Source of the DNA: Actinorhabdospora filicis
GTDB taxonomy: Bacteria; Actinomycetota; Actinomycetes; Mycobacteriales; Micromonosporaceae
Length of the DNA stretch: 64,000 bases
Assembly (NCBI RefSeq): GCF_030269765.1
Contig: NZ_BSTX01000003.1
Coordinates: 434,001-498,000 of the forward strand
Direction: 5' to 3'
Below are positions 24,361-34,100 of this stretch, one piece after another. The notes beneath the pieces were generated by a model. That model ran no database searches, was not told the origin of the DNA, and saw only the letters and a program-made list of their open reading frames with translations. The number at the start of each line of letters is the position of its first letter. Position 1 is the first letter of the stretch. The translations under genes and the position numbers were made by a program.

Positions 24361-25479
24361 ATGACTTCCACCGTGCTCGTCTCCGGCGGCGGCATCGCCG
24401 GTTCCACCCTCGCGTTCTGGCTCGCCCGGAACGGCTTCACCGTCACCGTCGTCGAGAAGGCCGCCGGGACGCGCTCCAGCGGTGCGCCCGTCGACGTGCG
24501 CGGCGAGGCCCTCGATGTCGCCGAGGGCATGGGCCTCGTGCCCGAACTGCGCGAACTCGCCACCCGCACCGACCGCATGACCGTCCTGAACCGCTCCGGA
24601 CGCCGGGTCGGCAGCCTCCGCCTCCCCACCAACGACGCCAACGGCGTGGAGATCCCGCGCGGCGACCTCGCCGCCGTCCTCGCCCGCGCCGCCGTGGACA
24701 CCGGAGCCGTGGAGTACCTGAACGGCGACCACATCACCGCCATCACCCAAGACGACGGAGGCGCCGACGTCACCTTCGCCGCGCACCCGCCCCGCCGCTT
24801 CGGCCACGTCATCGGCGCCGACGGGCTGCACTCCGGCGTCCGCCGCCTCGTCTTCGGCCCCGAACGCGACTACGTCCACGGCCTCGGCCTGTTCGTCGCC
24901 ACCACCGCGCTGCCCGACGAGGACCCCGACCCCCGTGAAGTGCTCATCCACAACACTCCCGGCCGCGCGCTGTCCGTCCACCCCTCGCGCGGCCGCGCGC
25001 TCGCCGCGTTCATCTTCCGCGGCGACACCACCGCCCACGACCACCGCGACACCGCCGCGCACCGGCGGCTCGTCCGCGACTCCTACGCCGACGCCGGCTG
25101 GCGCGCCCCCGAGCTCGCCGCCCGCGCCGCCGAGGCCGAGGACCTCTACCTGGACGCCGTCGCCCGCGTCGTCACACCCACCTGGTCACGCGGCCGCGTC
25201 GCCCTCGTCGGCGACGCCGCCAGCTGCGTGTCGCTGTTCGGGGACGGGTCGAGCACCGCCATGGTCGGCGCCCACACCCTCGCCGAGGAACTCGCCCGGG
25301 GCGGCGACGCCCTCGCCCGCTACGAGAGCCGCCACCGCGTCCGCACCGAGGCCAAGCAGCGCGGGGTGGGGCTGGCGAGCGGGCTGATCGTGCCGGGGAG
25401 TGGGGCCGCGCTGGCGGTGCGCAACCTGGGCGTCCGGGCGGTGTCGCTGGTGCGGCGGCCGCGTACCCTCTCGGCGTGA
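24361..25479 (+). CDS. FAD-dependent aromatic-ring monooxygenase-like oxidoreductase
   Basis: A 372-residue class A flavoprotein monooxygenase. The N-terminal dinucleotide fold is VLVSGGGIAGSTLAFWLARNGF (GxGxxG). The middle DG motif reads VIGADGLHSGVRR and the second FAD motif RVALVGDAASC. These enzymes hydroxylate small molecules, including antibiotics, using NAD(P)H and O2. ATG 24361 starts at the FAD fold and is leaderless. It is divergent from and probably repressed by the TetR gene. The next gene overlaps by 4 bp. Confidence 0.9.
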   Translation: MTSTVLVSGGGIAGSTLAFWLARNGFTVTVVEKAAGTRSSGAPVDVRGEALDVAEGMGLVPELRELATRTDRMTVLNRSGRRVGSLRLPTNDANGVEIPRGDLAAVLARAAVDTGAVEYLNGDHITAITQDDGGADVTFAAHPPRRFGHVIGADGLHSGVRRLVFGPERDYVHGLGLFVATTALPDEDPDPREVLIHNTPGRALSVHPSRGRALAAFIFRGDTTAHDHRDTAAHRRLVRDSYADAGWRAPELAARAAEAEDLYLDAVARVVTPTWSRGRVALVGDAASCVSLFGDGSSTAMVGAHTLAEELARGGDALARYESRHRVRTEAKQRGVGLASGLIVPGSGAALAVRNLGVRAVSLVRRPRTLSA

Positions 25480-26060
25480 CTGTACGAGGAGTGACGGCTC
25501 AGCCGGGTGGGAATGTCGAGGTGGAGGCGGGGCACCGGGGCCTGCGCATCGTGCCGATCGGCGTCTGGGACGTGCTGCTGTCCGATGGCGCGGTGGCGCT
25601 CTCCGCGCTGTGGATGCTCGCCGCGCTCATCGGCGGGGGCGTGGTCATCGGGCAGAAGCCGTTCGGGGTGGCGAGTCTGCCGATCGGGCTGACGCTCCTC
25701 GTTCTCGCCGTGATCGGTGGGGTGCCGGTGATCGTGAACATGCTGGGGGAGATCGCGGCTTACGCGTTGTTCATCGTGCTGGTGCCGTTGCTGCCGCTGT
25801 TGCTGTTTCCGGGGGTGCGGCGGGCGTTGCGGGGGAAGGGGAAGAAGGCGAAGGAGAGCCTGACCGTGTGGCGGGCCGTCGACTCCGTGCGTACCTACGA
25901 TGGCGGTGGCTCTGCCTCTGCCTCTGCTTCTGCCTCTGCCGGGCCGGTGGTCGACATCCGGTTCGCCGATGGGGCCGTCATCCGGCTCTCGGCTAGCGGG
26001 AAGAAGGGTGCCGCGCTGGTCGCCGAACTCGGGAAGCTCTCCATCGGGCCGCGCTGGTGA
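25476..26060 (+). CDS. Uncharacterised membrane protein with Ser-Ala repeat linker
   Basis: A 194-residue protein with two to three hydrophobic segments (about residues 38-60, 65-85 and 88-112) and a C-terminal soluble part. The linker near residue 145 has an (SA)n run encoded by TCTGCC repeats. GTG 25476 overlaps the previous stop (GTGA). TACCCT 6 nt upstream would also allow its own leaderless mRNA. No family recognised. Confidence 0.7.
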   Translation: MTVRGVTAQPGGNVEVEAGHRGLRIVPIGVWDVLLSDGAVALSALWMLAALIGGGVVIGQKPFGVASLPIGLTLLVLAVIGGVPVIVNMLGEIAAYALFIVLVPLLPLLLFPGVRRALRGKGKKAKESLTVWRAVDSVRTYDGGGSASASASASAGPVVDIRFADGAVIRLSASGKKGAALVAELGKLSIGPRW

Positions 26061-26076
26061 GCTTAGGCTCGGTGGC

Positions 26077-26682
26077 ATGCGCTTGACCAAGCACAATCAT
26101 GCCTGCGTTCGCTTCGATGACGGTGACCGTGCGCTGGTCATCGACCCGGGGATCTGGGCTTCGCCCGAGATTCTCGACGGGGTCACCGACGTGCTGATCA
26201 CCCATGAGCACGCCGATCACCTGAACCCCGCTCTGCTGGAGGGGGTGCGGGTTCACGCTCATCCCGATGTGGCCAAGGGGATCGATTCGGCCGTGCCCAT
26301 TGAGGTGGGGGAGGTGCGGACCATCGCGGGGTTCCTCGTGGAGGCGGTCGGGGGGACGCACGCGGAGATCTATGAGGGGTTGCCGGGGGTGGCGAACCTG
26401 GGGTTTCTGGTGGACGCGCCCAGTGGGGTGGTTTATCACCCGGGGGATTCGCTGTTCGTGCCGGAGGTGCGGGTGGGGACGCTGCTGGTTCCGGGGGGTG
26501 GGCCTTGGATGAAGCTGGGGGAGGCGATTGATTTTGTGCGGGCGGTGCGGCCGCGGCGGGCGCATCCTATTCACGACAAGGTGAATAGTGCGGAGGGGAA
26601 TGCGCTGGTGGATCGGTGGATGGAGATGAAGGCGGGGGTGGCTTATAGCAGGGTTGGGGATGGGGGGGAGGTTTCGGTTTAG
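26077..26682 (+). CDS. Metallo-beta-lactamase-fold hydrolase (UlaG-like)
   Basis: A 201-residue MBL-fold protein. The metal motif HxHxDH is THEHADHLNP, with further ligands likely at VGGTH, VYHPGDS and PIHDK. Small UlaG/YtnP-like members hydrolyse lactones or phosphodiesters; substrate unknown. TAGGCT (26064-26069) is 7 nt before the ATG. Toward its end the gene shifts to G-rich, GGG/GTG-heavy codons, unlike its neighbours, and runs into the tandem array. Confidence 0.88.
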   Translation: MRLTKHNHACVRFDDGDRALVIDPGIWASPEILDGVTDVLITHEHADHLNPALLEGVRVHAHPDVAKGIDSAVPIEVGEVRTIAGFLVEAVGGTHAEIYEGLPGVANLGFLVDAPSGVVYHPGDSLFVPEVRVGTLLVPGGGPWMKLGEAIDFVRAVRPRRAHPIHDKVNSAEGNALVDRWMEMKAGVAYSRVGDGGEVSV

Positions 26683-26693
26683 GGGGTGGGCTG

Positions 26694-26846
26694 CCCAGCG
26701 CACCCAGCGCACCCAGCGCACCCAGCGCACCCAGCGCACCCAGCACACCCAGCACACCCAGCACACCCAGCACACCCAGCACACCCAGCACACCCAGCAC
26801 ACCCAGCACACCCAGCACACCCAGCACACCCAGCACACCCAGCGCG
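26694..26846. repeat. 9-bp tandem repeat, CCCAGC[G/A]CA, 17 copies
   Basis: Seventeen exact-length 9-bp units. Five read CCCAGCGCA, the next eleven CCCAGCACA and the last CCCAGCGCG. The two variants are sorted into blocks, as expected from slippage after one point change. Because 9 is divisible by 3, every frame stays open across it, giving long false ORFs on both strands. It starts 11 bp after the MBL gene stop. Confidence 0.97.
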
Positions 26847-26987
26847 AGCGGCGCTACCACACGCAGGGGCTCTCCCCGGTGCAGCCTTCACCCGTCACCC
26901 GAGGCCGTTTCACCCGGTCTTCGTGGTCGTCTCTAGGCCGGGGGTCGTGTGTTTCCGACGCCTGTTGGGGCTTGTCGTGCTTCTTGT
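26847..26987. other. Non-coding spacer between 9-bp array and element B
   Basis: No gene, promoter or stem of note is seen. GC falls slightly compared with flanking genes. Confidence 0.4.
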
Positions 26988-27402
26988 TTGGCGCCCCGCG
27001 GATCGTTCGTCTGCTATGTATCCACGGCGTTGCGGCTATGACACGGTCGCCGTCTGGTCAGGGGTTTCACCCCTAGGACCCGACCAGGGGTGCGGCCCCT
27101 GGACGCCGGACCTCTCTCGGGAGGCGTCTCCTCCTCTGGCCGGCCAAAGCGACGCTGAACGAGGAACCTGGGGGTGTCAAGCCAAAGAACGCGGCTTGAC
27201 ACCCCCAGAACCCTCGTTCTGAAACCACGTCTGGCCGACCGACGGAGGATCCACCTCTCCTATCCCGGGCGAGCTCCCGCGGATCTGGTCTCGGGGCCGT
27301 GTTGTCTTGCGGCTTACGGGCCGTCTCGTTGCTGCTCTACTACAACGAGCTTTTGTCCGTGCCCGGGTTTTGACCTCGTTGCCTGCCAGTCACCTTGCCC
27401 GG
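26988..27402. repeat. Hairpin-rich dispersed repeat, copy B (inverted relative to copy A)
   Basis: Reads as the reverse complement of copy A at 14200-14669 with scattered changes, and lacks the 68-bp duplication. The stems are kept: 27170-27183 with 27193-27206, 27084-27090 with 27096-27102, and 27060-27065 with 27069-27074. Two stem positions differ from copy A on both arms so that pairing is kept (see findings). It lies between the convergent MBL and fabF genes. From 27403 to 27563 the DNA is T- and pyrimidine-rich with no gene. Confidence 0.8.
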
Positions 27403-27563
27403 CTTCAAGCCACGGGGTTCGCCTTCGCCTCGCGTGGCCTGGTCTTTTCATCCGCGCGACGTCTGCGCGTGTTCGTGCCCGGAGAGGGGCCCGGCCCGGC
27501 GTTCTTCCCTGCCGGGGGGCCCGCTCTCTCCGGGTCTTGTCTTACCTCTTGCTTCTTCCTTCT

Positions 27564-28781
27564 TTACGCCTTGACGTACAGGATCGAGGCGTTGTGGCCG
27601 CCGAATCCGAAGGAGTTGTTCAGGGCCGCCGTGACGGTCAGTTCGCGTGCCTTGCCCGCGGCCACTTCGAGGGTGAGTTCCTCGTCGGGCTCTTCCAGGT
27701 TGATGGTGGGCGGGACGATGTTGTTCTTGACGGCGAGGATCGCCGCGATCGACTCCACCGCTCCGGCGCCGCCGAGGAGGTGGCCGGTCATCGACTTGGT
27801 GCTGGTGAGCAGGACGTGGTCGCCGATGGCGGTCTTGATGCCGCGGACCTCGCCCATGTCGCCGACGGGGGTGGACGTGGCGTGCGCGTTGACGTGCACG
27901 ATGTCCTTGCCGGTGAGACCGGCGTCCTTGAGGGCGAACTGCATCGCGCGGATGCCGCCCTCGGGGTCGGGCTGGACGATGTCGAAGCCGTCGGAGGTCA
28001 TGCCGGCTCCGGCGACGCGGGCGTAGACCTTGGCGCCGCGGGCGGCGGCGTGGTCGGCGCGTTCCAGGACGATCGCGCCGGCGCCTTCGCCCATGACGAA
28101 GCCGTCGCGGTTCTTGTCCCAGGGACGGGAGGCGCGCTCGGGCTCGTCGTTGCGGGTGGACAGGGCGCGCATGGAGGCGAACCCGGCCAGGGGGAGGGCG
28201 TGGATGACGGCTTCGCAGCCGCCCGCGACGACGATGTCGGCACGGCCGGAGCGGATCATGTCCAGGCCCCAGGCGATGGCTTCGTTGCCGGTGGCGCAGG
28301 CGCTGGTGGGGGCGTGGACGCCCGCCTTCGCGCCCAGCTCCAGGCCCACCCAGGCGGCGGGGCCGTTCGGCATGAGCATCGGGACGGTGTGGGGCGACAC
28401 GCGGCGGGGGCCCGACTGCTCCAGGATGTCGTCCTGGGCGAGCAGGGTCAGGGCACCGCCGATGCCGGAGCCGAAGCAGACGCCGAGCCGGTACTTGTCC
28501 ACCTGGTCGTCCACGGCGGCCAGACCGGAGTCGGCCCAGGCCTCGTGCGCGGCGATGATGGCGATCTGCTCGCTGCGGTCGAGGCGGCGCAACTTGACGC
28601 GGTCGATCTTCTCGGACGGCTCCACCGCGAGCTGCGCCGCGATGCGGGCGGGGAGCTGCGCGGCCCACTCGGGCAGCGCGGAGACGCCTGAGCGGCCTTC
28701 GAGCATGGCCGCCCAGGTGGACGCGACGTCCCCGCCGAGCGGGGTCGTCGCGCCAAGTCCGGTGACGACTACGTCGGTCAC
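27564..28781 (-). CDS. fabF: Beta-ketoacyl-ACP synthase II (FabF)
   Basis: A 405-residue thiolase-fold condensing enzyme that elongates acyl-ACP with malonyl-ACP. The catalytic triad is Cys162 (TSACATG), His in VNAHATSTPVGD and His in SMTGHLLGGAG. The C-terminus NNSFGFGGHNAS is typical. Last gene of the fabD-fabH-acpP-fabF operon; its ATG overlaps the ACP stop by 4 bp. Full length. Downstream lies a long non-coding stretch with element B. Confidence 0.97.
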   Translation of the reverse strand: MTDVVVTGLGATTPLGGDVASTWAAMLEGRSGVSALPEWAAQLPARIAAQLAVEPSEKIDRVKLRRLDRSEQIAIIAAHEAWADSGLAAVDDQVDKYRLGVCFGSGIGGALTLLAQDDILEQSGPRRVSPHTVPMLMPNGPAAWVGLELGAKAGVHAPTSACATGNEAIAWGLDMIRSGRADIVVAGGCEAVIHALPLAGFASMRALSTRNDEPERASRPWDKNRDGFVMGEGAGAIVLERADHAAARGAKVYARVAGAGMTSDGFDIVQPDPEGGIRAMQFALKDAGLTGKDIVHVNAHATSTPVGDMGEVRGIKTAIGDHVLLTSTKSMTGHLLGGAGAVESIAAILAVKNNIVPPTINLEEPDEELTLEVAAGKARELTVTAALNNSFGFGGHNASILYVKA

Positions 28782-29020
28782 GCGCGAGCCGTCTCGATGA
28801 ACGACACGGCGTCGCCGACCGTCTTGAGGTTCTGAACCTCGTCGTCCGGGATCTTCACCTCGAAGCGCTCCTCGGCGGCCACGACGACCTCGACCATGGA
28901 CAGCGAGTCGACGTCCAGGTCATCGGTGAAGGACTTCTCCTCAAGGGCCTCCTCCGGGTTCACACCGGCGACCTCTTCGAGGATTTCGGCCAGGCCCTCA
29001 CGGATCTCTTCACGGGTCAT
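28778..29020 (-). CDS. acpP: Acyl carrier protein
   Basis: An 80-residue acidic four-helix protein. The phosphopantetheine site is Ser39 in DVDSLSMVE. It carries growing acyl chains between the Fab enzymes. GGAAGG lies upstream of the ATG. It sits between fabH and fabF in the operon, the conserved actinomycete order. Confidence 0.96.
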   Translation of the reverse strand: MTREEIREGLAEILEEVAGVNPEEALEEKSFTDDLDVDSLSMVEVVVAAEERFEVKIPDDEVQNLKTVGDAVSFIETARA

Positions 29021-29073
29021 TTCGGCATTTTCCTTCCGGGTTGTTAACGGTGAGCAAAGGTACAGGGGCCGCC

Positions 29074-30030
29074 TCAGGGGCAGCGGATGATCTGTCCGGC
29101 GTAGGTCAGCCCGCCGCCGAAGGCGAAGAGCAGGATCGGGGCGCCGGAGGGGACCTCGCCGGCCTCGATCATCTTCGACAGGGCCAGCGGCACCGAGGCC
29201 GCCGAGGTGTTGCCGGAGCCGACGATGTCCTTGGCGATGACGGCGTTGTCGGCGCCCAGGCGCTTGGCGATGCCCTCGATGATGCGCAGGTTGGCCTGGT
29301 GGAAGACCACCGCGCCGACGTCCTCGATCTTGACGTCGGCGGCCTCGGCGGTCTTGCGGGCCAGGGGCGCCAGCGTCGTGGTGGCCCAGCGGAACACCGA
29401 CTGGCCGTCCTGCTTGATGTGGGGGTCCTCGGCGGTGATGCGCACGGCGGTGCTCATCTCGGGCACCGAGCCCCACACGACGGGTCCGACGCCGGGCTCC
29501 TCGCCGTCCTCGACGCCGGTGAGCACGACCGCGCCCGCGCCGTCGCCGAAGAGCACCGCGGTGGAGCGGTCGGTCCAGTCGGTGAAGTCGGAGAGCTTCT
29601 CGACGCCCACCACGACGGCCTTCGTCGCCGAGCCCGCGCGGATCGCGTGGTCGGCGACGGCGACGGCGTGGGAGAAGCCGGAGCAGGCGGTGTTGACGTC
29701 CATCGCGGCCGGCGAGGCGACGCCGAGGCGGGCCGCGACGGTGGAGGCGACGTTCGGGACGCGGTCGATCGCGCTGCACGTGGCCACGACGACGATGTCG
29801 ATGTCCTCGGCGGTCAGACCCGACTTGGACAGCGCCATCTCGGCGGCGGCGGTGGCCATGTCGGCGACCGACTCGTGCTCGGCGATGCGCCGCTCCTTGA
29901 TGCCGACGCGGCTGACGATCCACTCGTCGTTGGTGTCGACCATCTTCGCCAGATCCTCGTTGGTGAGGACCTTCGAGGGCTGGTAGTGGCCGAAGCCGAT
30001 GACCTTCGTCCCGTTGACGCCGGTTGTCAC
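29074..30030 (-). CDS. fabH: Beta-ketoacyl-ACP synthase III (FabH)
   Basis: A 318-residue enzyme that starts fatty-acid synthesis from acyl-CoA and malonyl-ACP, often with branched starters in actinomycetes. The active-site Cys116 is in NTACSGF; the His and Asn are in FHQANLRII and GSGNTSAAS. GTG 30030 overlaps the fabD stop (GTGA), which fixes the start; an upstream extension would read out of family. Second gene of the operon. Confidence 0.96.
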   Translation of the reverse strand: MTTGVNGTKVIGFGHYQPSKVLTNEDLAKMVDTNDEWIVSRVGIKERRIAEHESVADMATAAAEMALSKSGLTAEDIDIVVVATCSAIDRVPNVASTVAARLGVASPAAMDVNTACSGFSHAVAVADHAIRAGSATKAVVVGVEKLSDFTDWTDRSTAVLFGDGAGAVVLTGVEDGEEPGVGPVVWGSVPEMSTAVRITAEDPHIKQDGQSVFRWATTTLAPLARKTAEAADVKIEDVGAVVFHQANLRIIEGIAKRLGADNAVIAKDIVGSGNTSAASVPLALSKMIEAGEVPSGAPILLFAFGGGLTYAGQIIRCP

Positions 30031-30950
30031 AGGTTGCCTCCAGGCAGGGTGCGGGCGATCAGATCGCGCGCCTTGGCCAGGTCGTCCGGCGTGTTCACCG
30101 TGACGATCTCGATGCCCTTGAGGGCGCGCTTGGCGAGCCCGGCCAGAGTCCCGGCGGGCGGCAGCTCGATCAGGGCGGTGACGCCCAGCTCGGCCAGGGT
30201 GTTCATGCACTCGTCCCAGCGGACCGGGGAGGTCACCTGCCGGACGAGCCGGGCCAGCACCTCGGCGCCGTCGCCGACGGCCGAACCGTCGGCGTTCGAC
30301 AGCAGCGTCGCGCGCGGGTCGGCGGTCTCGATGCCCCCGGCGAGCCCTTCGAGGGCCTCGCGGGCGGGAGCCATGTACGGGGTGTGGAACGCGCCGGCGA
30401 CCTGGAGGGCGATCACGCGGGCCTTCGCGGGCGGCTGCGCGGCGAGTTTCGCGATGGCCTCCACCGAACCGGCGGCCACGATCTGACCGGCGCCGTTCAC
30501 GTTGGCGGGGTAGGCGCCGGCGGCCTCGATCGCGGCGGTCACCTCACCGGCGTCGCCGCCGAGGACGGCGGCCATCGTGGTCTCCTCCAGCGCGCACGCG
30601 GCGGCCATCTCGCGGCCGCGGACGGCCGCGAGGGTCATCGCGCTCTCCGGGGAGAACACCCCGGCCAGCGCCGAGGCGGTGATCTCACCGATGGAGTGAC
30701 CGGCGAAGACGGGGACGTCGCCCAGCGGCAGGTGGCCGGCCGCGAGCAGACCGGCGGCGACGAGCAGCGGCTGCGTCTTCGCGGTGTCCTTGATCTCCTC
30801 GGCGTCGGCCTCGGTGCCGAGGTGGACGAGGTCGACCCCCGCGACCTCCGACCACGCCCTCAGGCGCTCGGTGGCGCCGGGCAGGTCGAGCCAGGGGGTG
30901 AGGAAGCCGGGCTTCTGGGAGCCCTGGCCGGGAGCCAAGAGAGCAAGCAC
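30027..30950 (-). CDS. fabD: Malonyl-CoA:ACP transacylase (FabD)
   Basis: A 307-residue transacylase that loads malonyl units onto ACP. The nucleophile Ser86 is in GHSIGE and the partner His in VAGAFHTPYM. It starts at GTG directly on LALLAPGQGSQKPG, the family N-terminus. No clear Shine-Dalgarno site precedes it, so the transcript may be leaderless or weakly translated. In Streptomyces a FasR regulator gene directly precedes fabD; here the FasR-like gene is 9 kb away and the neighbour is a divergent hrpA. A 23-bp palindrome lies about 65 bp upstream. Confidence 0.96.
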   Translation of the reverse strand: MLALLAPGQGSQKPGFLTPWLDLPGATERLRAWSEVAGVDLVHLGTEADAEEIKDTAKTQPLLVAAGLLAAGHLPLGDVPVFAGHSIGEITASALAGVFSPESAMTLAAVRGREMAAACALEETTMAAVLGGDAGEVTAAIEAAGAYPANVNGAGQIVAAGSVEAIAKLAAQPPAKARVIALQVAGAFHTPYMAPAREALEGLAGGIETADPRATLLSNADGSAVGDGAEVLARLVRQVTSPVRWDECMNTLAELGVTALIELPPAGTLAGLAKRALKGIEIVTVNTPDDLAKARDLIARTLPGGNL

Positions 30951-31014
30951 CTAACGACTGTCGCCTACGCGTCACTCTGCGGTCGAGAGCGCCCCGTACG
31001 AGATCAACCGAAGA

Positions 31015-31037
31015 CTTTTGTATGAACCCTACAAAAG
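31015..31037. promoter_or_regulatory. Perfect palindrome in the fabD-hrpA divergent region
   Basis: Arms CTTTTGTA and TACAAAAG (8 bp each) around a 7-bp centre. It is AT-rich in a GC-rich region and lies 65 bp from fabD and 114 bp from hrpA. The best operator candidate for the fatty-acid operon; FasR or another lipid regulator could bind it. Function is inference. Confidence 0.7.
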
Positions 31038-31150
31038 GGGCTGGTGTGTGTACCCAAACCGACGGGTAATGGAACGGGCGTCACACCCGCGCCCGCGCCG
31101 GGCGAAAACCGGGCGACCCCACTCGCGGCCTGCCCTATTCTTGATCGGCC

Positions 31151-34100
31151 ATGGCTGCTTCAGAACGCTCTCCCCTCGCCGCGCTCCGCGACCGTCTGCC
31201 CGCGCTCATGCCCGCCGACGAAGCGCGACTGCGCCGTCGGCTCGACGGGTTGCGCGGTGTCCGCGACGAAGCGGCCCGGTCCTCGGTACTCGACGAGATC
31301 ACGCTGACCATAGAGGAAGCCGAGGAGCGCGTGGCCAAACGCCGCGCCGCCGTTCCGAAGATCACATACCCGCCGGCGCTGCCGGTCAGCGGCCGCCGCG
31401 ACGAGATCCTGGCCGCCATCCGCGACCACCAGGTCGTCATCGTCGCCGGTGAGACCGGCTCGGGCAAGACCACCCAGATCCCCAAGATCTGCCTGGAGGC
31501 CGGACGCGGCATCCGCGGCCGCATCGGCCACACCCAGCCCCGCCGCATCGCCGCCCGCACCGTGGCCACCCGCATCGCCGAGGAACTGAACACGCCCCTG
31601 GGCGAGGCGGTCGGCTGGAAGGTCCGCTTCACCGACAAGGTCTCCGACAAGACCCTCGTGAAGCTGATGACCGACGGCATCCTGCTCGCCGAGATCCAGT
31701 CGGACCGCATGCTGCGCGGCTACGACACGATCATCATCGACGAGGCCCACGAGCGCAGCCTGAACATCGACTTCATCATGGGCTACCTCAAGCAGCTGCT
31801 GCCCAAGCGCCCGGACCTGAAGGTCATCATCACCTCGGCGACCATCGAGACCGAGCGCTTCGCGCAGCACTTCGGGGACGCGCCGGTCATCGAGGTCTCC
31901 GGCCGCACGTTCCCCGTCGAGGTCCGCTACCGCCCGATCTTCGAGGACGCCGAGGACCGCGACGAGGACCCCGACCAGATCTCGGCGATCTGCGACGCCG
32001 TCGACGAGCTGTCCCTGGAGAAACCCGGCGACATCCTGGTCTTCCTGTCCGGCGAGCGCGAGATCCGCGACACCGCCGACGCGCTGAACAAGCGCAAGCT
32101 GCGCAACACCGAGGTCCTGCCGCTGTACGCGCGGCTGTCGACGGCCGAGCAGCAGCGCATCTTCCAGCCGCACGGCGGTCGCCGGATCGTGCTGGCGACC
32201 AACGTCGCCGAGACCTCGCTGACGGTGCCGGGCATCAAGTACGTCATCGACCCGGGGACGGCGCGCATCTCGCGGTACAGCCACCGCACGAAGGTGCAGC
32301 GGCTGCCGATCGAGCCGATCTCGCAGGCCAGCGCCAATCAGCGCAAGGGCCGGTGTGGACGGACCTCGGACGGCATCTGCGTCCGGCTGTACGCCGAGGC
32401 CGACTTCAATTCGCGGGCCGAGTACACCGATCCGGAGATCCTGCGCACGAACCTGGCCTCGGTCATCCTGCAGATGACGGCGGCGGGCCTGGGCGAGATC
32501 GAGTCCTTCCCGTTCATCGACCCGCCGGACCGCCGCAACATCAAGGCCGGTGTGGAGCTGCTGGTCGAGCTGGGCGCGATCGACCCGAAGGCGGAGGACC
32601 CGCGCAAGCGGCTGACGCAGATGGGCCGCCAGCTGGCCGCGCTGCCGGTGGACCCGCGCCTGGCGCGCATGGTCATCGAGGCCGACCGCAACGGTGCCGT
32701 CCGCGAGGTCATGGTGATCGCCGCGGCGCTGTCCATTCAGGACCCGCGCGAGCGCCCGGCCGACAAGCAGGCGCAGGCCGATCAGAAGCACGCCCGCTTC
32801 GCCGATCCCGAGTCGGACTTCATGGCCTACCTGAACCTGTGGAACTGGCTGGGGGAGCAGCAGGAGGAGCTGTCGGCCAACCAGTTCCGGCGCACGGTCA
32901 AGGGCGACTTCCTGAACTTCCTGCGGATCCGGGAGTGGCAGGACATCCACTCGCAGCTGCGCCAGGTCCTGAAAGGCATGGGCGTACGCCAGAACGACGT
33001 GCCGGCCGACCCCGCCAATGTCCACACGGCTCTTCTTTCGGGGCTGCTGAGCCACATCGGGCTCAAGGACACCGACAAGCGCGAGTACACCGGGGCCCGG
33101 GGGGCGCGTTTCGCGGTCTTCCCGGGTTCCTCCTTGTTCAAGAAGACCCCGCGCTGGGTGATGGCGGCCGAGCTGGTGGAGACCTCGCGGCTGTGGGGCC
33201 GCATCGCCGCCAAGATCGAGCCGGAGCAGATCGAGCCCCTCGCCCAGCATCTGGTGAAGCGCACCTATTCGGAGCCGCACTGGGAGCGCAAGGCCGAGGC
33301 GGTCATGGCGATGGAGCGCGTGACGCTCTACGGCGTGCCGATCGTGGCGCAGCGCAAGGTCAACTTCGGGCGCATCGACCCCGAGACCTCCCGCGAGCTG
33401 TTCATCCGGCACGCCCTGGTGGAGGGCGACTGGAACACCCATCACCGCTTCTTCCACGACAACCGCGAGCTGCTCGACGACGTGGAGGAGCTGGAGCACC
33501 GGGTCCGCCGCCGCGACATCCTGGTCGACGACGAGACCCTGTTCAACTTCTACGAGGAGCGCGTCCCGGCCGAGGTCGTCTCCGGGCGGCACTTCGACAC
33601 CTGGTGGAAGCGGGTCCGCAAGGAGCAGCCCGATCTGCTCAGCTTCGAGAAGTCGATGCTGATCAACGAGGGCGCCGGCGGCATCAACCGCGACGACTAC
33701 CCCGACTGGTGGGAGTCGGCGGCGGGGATCCGGTTGCGGCTGTCCTACCAGTTCGAGCCGGGCGACGCCGCCGACGGCGTGACCGTCCACATTCCACTCC
33801 CGGTGCTCAACCAGGTGACGCCCGAGGAGTTCACCTGGCAGATCCGGGGCCTGCGCGAGGAACTGACCACCGCGCTGGTGAAGTCGCTGCCCAAGAGCCT
33901 GCGCACCAACTTCGTCCCCGCCCCCGACTACGCCCGCGCGGCCCTGCACACCATGGGCCGCACCGAACGCTCCTTCTACGATGAGCTCGGGCTGGCGCTG
34001 CGGGCGATCACCGGAGTGTCGGTGCCGCAGGGCAACTGGGACTTCACCAAGATCCCGCCGCACCTGCTGATGACCTTCCGGATCATCGACGAGAAGGGCA

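Noticed and set aside
26686..27076. Open frames through the 9-bp array coding for His-Pro-Ala, Thr-Gln or Cys-Ala-Gly repeats
   Set aside because: A 9-bp unit keeps all six frames open. No ribosome site, no conserved flanks and no codon bias, so these are not treated as proteins.
14200..27402. Composite transposon bounded by inverted elements A and B
   Set aside because: The copies are inverted and 13 kb apart, but there is no transposase, no target duplication, and the segment between holds core-type genes (carbonic anhydrase, NagZ, DUF3145). Independent copies are more likely.
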